DNA from: Ancistrus triradiatus
Lineage: Eukaryota; Chordata; Actinopteri; Siluriformes; Loricariidae
Length of the DNA: 64,000 bases
Reading direction: 5' to 3'
Assembly: GCA_025084515.1 (NCBI GenBank)
Contig: JAJAGP010000237.1
Span: 62,001 to 126,000, forward strand
The notes under the pieces are model-generated. The model made no database searches. It was not told where the DNA came from and saw nothing but the letters and a program-made list of their open reading frames with translations. Below are positions 59,822-64,000 of the stretch, piece after piece (within the stretch, counting starts at the first letter, position 1; each line of letters opens with the position of its first letter). Both the position numbers and the translations under genes were made by a program.

Positions 59822-61046
59822 AAGGTAACACTGGATATATCCTTACTAAATAAAACCATTAAAACATTGAATGCTGATAGTGAAATCTTAAAACAGATGG
59901 GGCATGTCCCATTAAAAAAAATATATATACATGTTTTATTTACATGTTGTCCTGTAGTTACTGGAGCCACTCTGACTAGTCTTGTAGGCTACCATTGTTT
60001 CTACATCAAACATTCCCTATGTCAACTGTGGACATTTAACAACAGTCCTTTAAACCTCTGAATTCTGCACACACAAATTCATTTCCAGTCATCAGTCTTC
60101 CAGTGAAATCCTGACTGAAAGTATAGGGTACAGCATATAACAACTCAAACCAGTAAATTACTGTATACAAAACAGCATATGTAATCCAAGGTACGCACAT
60201 TAGGCACTTCACAATTACTATAATAGCCTGTCACTGTAGAGAGTATGCGGGTGTTCATATCTTATGGATTATAATGTTGTGCGGTTTAACTATGGAATAT
60301 GCTGAACATACTGTATCTTAGTATTTTTATTAGCAAGTCTGTTTTAGCAACACGCTGTCTCCTATGTGTTTATGTCATTATGGCTGGGGCGTCATCAGAT
60401 ACGCGCTTCAGTAAAATGTTTCTGTGCCCCACTAAAATTGCAGGGATTAAAAGCCAAGTTTATCCTGGATTGTTGGGCAGAACTACAGGACATGCCACGC
60501 AAATTCACTACAGACACTACATTTCCCATAATGCTCGAGCATCTGTCCAAACGCTTGAACAATTTCAGTCTGAGCTGGTTTCTTTCGTTTTTTTCTCATG
60601 GAGTAATGGACAGCCGCAAATATTTAAAAGGAAGTGAGCCACGTTGATGAGATAATGATAGTAATGATGCAGTACATAAAATTCTCTAGTGTTAATTTGT
60701 TCTTCATTTCTCACTCATAGGATAGTAACGCCCACTTGTGTTAAATTACTTAATCTATTTAGTGTTTGACAGACTTATTTTTTATGCGCAGTTGTGCCCA
60801 TACGTCTGACTGGCAAGTAGAGGGGTACAGCTGTGCCCCTCTAAATTCTGTGTATGCCCCAGTACGACAAATAGTCTAGAAACGGCTTTTGCCCCTGTCT
60901 AGATTAGCTTCTTGTGTAGGTTAGCTTGCTGGAGCGTTGGAAAGATTTGCGACCACAAGGTGGTGGTAGTTCATCGAACAACAAATCAGTGTCACGCGAG
61001 CATATACTACTCTAAATTGACCATTTTTAAAAGAATGGCGTTAGTG
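59822..61046. other. Intergenic, no gene seen
   Basis: Contains short open frames (for example 60366-60647) without recognisable products. No RNA gene or strong repeat recognised. Confidence 0.4.
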
Positions 61047-61332
61047 CCCAAGAAAAAATTTACTGTGAATTTTCATAGTAAAACTGTGAATTGCTTGACA
61101 GTTTTAATGTGAACTTTCACAGTTTCACCGTGAAGTTCACAGTTATACTATGAATATTTGATGGTAATTTGGCCACTTCATGGTTCTACTGTGAAATGTC
61201 ATAGTACAACTGTAAACTTGGTTGACAATGAACTGATCATGAATTATTTCACAGTTGTACTATGAGTTTTGGTGGTAATTTGACCAACTTCATGGTCCTA
61301 CTGACAAATTTCACAGTACATTTTTTCTTGGG
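61047..61332. mobile_element. Small MITE with CCCAAGAAAAAAT ends
   Basis: TIRs: left CCCAAGAAAAAATTTACTGT, right 'acagtacattttttcttggg'. 286 bp, composed largely of variations on 'ttcacagt..tactgtgaa', so it can form a long hairpin. No clear target duplication. Partial copy at 59650-59821. Confidence 0.8.
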
Positions 61333-64000
61333 TGGATATTTACTTTGCATTCTTTGCTTTAGAACTTCCCATAAAGGTACAATAATGTTTAGGGATTTGT
61401 GGTGTCCTGGAATTTATCCAAGTATGTGTGAATTATTTTAGCAGTATGTATTTCGACATCTTGGCTATGCGAACATCATCAGGAAAGACTGTTTGTACAA
61501 TAGTGCATCTGCTGGTTTAAATTTGACCCATATTTGTGGCTGTTATGACATGCAATGCAATACACTGGACCTAATGATTTCTAACAGCTAGTTGATATAA
61601 TTGTGGATCCCCCACTGTACTTAACAGTCGACAGAAGTGACTGTGGGTAGCAGGCATGATTTGGCCTTCTGCAAACTTCTGTTCATTGGCAATGGCATTG
61701 GTTATGCATTGGCCTTCACAAAAATGATACAAAAGGTCTCCAAACTGCAGGCTATAGATGAATGCCATCTTTGTGAAACCTACAACATTCTGTTGAGATT
61801 GGGGGATTGCTCATTAGTTTTTATGGCTATAATTTTAAAGCATTTAGCATATATGTTATTGTAAAATAGTGGTGCTCAGACTGTGGCTGGGAACTACATA
61901 ATAGTCTGTCTTTCAAAATATGGCTCTAATTGCTTAATTATTTGTTTATTTAATACCATTTGATTGGTGAACCTTACAAATGTGGATGGCTTTTGTGCAA
62001 ACTGTCCAAAAGCAAAGTGTTTATAATTTTCCAAGATGAATGGGACTAATATTGTTCCGTAAGTAACAGAGTATACATATGTCATATGTCCAGTGTACTG
62101 TTCTATCACACAATGTTGCTAATTTTGGAAACTATAGATGGCTCCAAAATGGCTTGATTCACACTCTGAGTACAGTTTTTTTATTTATCTTTCTATGTCA
62201 GTGATTTTTGACTTATAGCAGCTGTTTCGCTTTACTGATGCAGTTTGCTTTGTTTGATACACACCTGCAAGTTGTGCAATATTGACCTCTTTGGAACTCT
62301 CTGTTATCTCACATATTAAAGTGCTCATAGTCAAACCTTCTTTATAGCTGTTACAAGCTGCTAGTTGGCAATCAACCCAATAGAACTCACCTGTACAGCT
62401 CTTTTTGCAATAATGATTTAGTCAAGGACATTTTCAGAGGCTGTTTTGTCTAGTTCTTGTGTATAAACTTGTACATATAGGTTTTTTTTCTTGTCTACAC
62501 TCTATCCTGGATGACGTGGCCAGGTTGTTGCACCTGGAATCTATCCCAGAATTCACTGGGCAAAGACAGAAGCGTGCCCCATCCAGCCTGTATCCCAGAA
62601 TTCATTGGGCGCAGGCAGAAACTTGCTCTGTATGGCCTCCCTTCAGTTGTGCCTGTGTTACACACGACCTGTCCAGAAGGCACCATTGCGACATGAATCC
62701 AGGTTTTAGCGGTATTGGGTTAGCAAATCAAATATCAGTTTGTTAATAAGTTTATGAAAAATGGATTTATAGTTATTCCTGTAGTCACTTTGGGACTTGC
62801 CCTCATGTCTAAAATGGAAAATTTTGCCAACAGCTTATTTTATCCAGTAATACTTGCCATGAAGAATGCAGAGTATTTTTATTAAATGAAGATTATTAAT
62901 CGCACAGGATTCGATGTACAAACTGCACAACAGTTATGCAGAGGGTTACAGATAGTATCTTCAAACTGGCAACGTTCCATCATCTAATGGCTTTTTGACC
63001 TCATTAATTGTGTATGAGATACAAACCATTTATACATGGCCAAATGAATAAACGATTCACATGGGAGCACTGCATAATCCCTAAACCCTACAAGTGCCAA
63101 GAACAACAATTGTAAGCTGTTAAGAATGAGGAATTTGAAGTGACTCTTGAGGTCCTAAAATCATAACGACATTAACAAGTCAAAATATGCTTTTCCTGGT
63201 GGCTGTGGTCCGGTGGTAAAACACCTTATTTATAGAACCTGAGCTGTTTCTATATATCCTGTTCTTTCTTCTGACATTTCCTGTTTTGCTTCGATTCTTC
63301 CTGACTAGATGTGTGATATTCAAGACCTCTGAGTGATGGTTTGGTAAGCTCGTAGAAGTTGATCTTATTTTTCATTCAAACAAAGTAAAGTTCCTAATAG
63401 CATTGTAGGAATCCTGTGGACCCAGTCTGTGGCTGTTATATCACAAGTGAATGAGTTTGGGTTTTATCATTTGCTGTAATATTGTTCAGATGCAGGTTAT
63501 TGACGAGGGAAAATTAAAAAGCCCATGGTGTCTAAAGGGCTAAGACTCAGATTTGCTCCCAAGCAGTGCAACAGTAATATCTCTCATCTTGTTACTGGGA
63601 GATTGTTTTAATCCCAGCATAAATGTGGCCAGGATTTGAAAATGCAAGTGCAAACTCTTACACTCCCACATGGGTAGCTGGTATTCAATAAAAAAATAGC
63701 TGCTAGGTGGAAATTGACAGTGAGCAAACTGGAAGAAAATTAGGTAAATATTAAAAAGAATTGCCCTGATTTTTCTCCATGCCTGGTGGAGAATGATAAT
63801 ATACTGTACACTACAAAATTATTTATGAGTCATTGTTCCAACATTATGTATCCCCAGTGACAGTTAATGCAGTAAAATTCTGGCAGCAATACACAGAGTA
63901 CATTGATGCTATTGTGTGAGCTCTCGATTTACAACAATAGAGCTATAAATAAACCATTTGTACATGGCCATGCATCAGCTGTAATGCGTCTAAAGCATAA
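61333..64000. other. Right edge, no gene seen
   Basis: AT-rich intergenic DNA. A short imperfect direct repeat occurs at 62538-62625 ('ctatcccagaattcactggg' / 'gtatcccagaattcattggg'). No exon, RNA gene or large element recognised. Confidence 0.45.

Noticed and set aside
60366..60647. 93-aa open frame as a gene
   Set aside because: No recognisable motif, no splice context, and an overlapping frame of equal length; left as intergenic.

Overview
The window is a piece of a teleost fish nuclear genome. Its genes are split into short exons with GT/AG splice sites. The intergenic and intronic DNA is full of Tc1-like transposons, tRNA-derived SINEs with the teleost-type tail, fold-back MITEs and LINE fragments. 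No species can be named from the sequence alone; no bacterial, viral or organellar segment was seen.

Five protein-coding genes are supported. From left to right they are: the 5' part of urb2 (minus strand, 2710-7257, running off or towards the left edge), abcb10 (plus, 13 coding exons, 11447-24358, 710 aa), skeletal alpha-actin acta1 (plus, 6 coding exons, 33733-35492, 377 aa, with a TATA/CArG promoter), ccsap (plus, 3 coding exons, 39704-42406, about 269 aa) and rab4a (minus, 7 coding exons, 53591-59156, 213 aa). I assembled the exon chains by hand from splice sites, reading phase and protein similarity; each chain keeps one frame throughout. Order and relative strand match the human 1q42 block URB2-TAF5L-ABCB10-NUP133-ACTA1-CCSAP-RAB4A, but TAF5L and NUP133 are not visible in their expected gaps.

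The genes are not a functional cluster. URB2 acts in nucleolar ribosome assembly, ABCB10 in the mitochondrial inner membrane, actin in the sarcomere, CCSAP on centrioles and spindle, RAB4A on early/recycling endosomes. Their link is old conserved linkage.

The rest is mobile DNA. 1-2700: a LINE remnant between decayed Tc1-like ends, in a urb2 intron or 3' region. 8735-10350: a reverse-oriented RTE-type LINE. 13.1-23.7 kb: transposons in abcb10 introns. 27053-31364: a Tc1 element containing two further TIR elements, one of which carries a solo LTR. 37-38.8 kb: one Tc1 family nested in another. 42.4-53.5 kb: a gene-poor stretch with several degenerate elements and SINEs. 59-64 kb: upstream of rab4a, with a small CCCAAG-ended MITE.

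I found no convincing new system. The most testable functional oddity is a pure (TG)15 tract forming the 3' splice-site tract of abcb10 exon 6.
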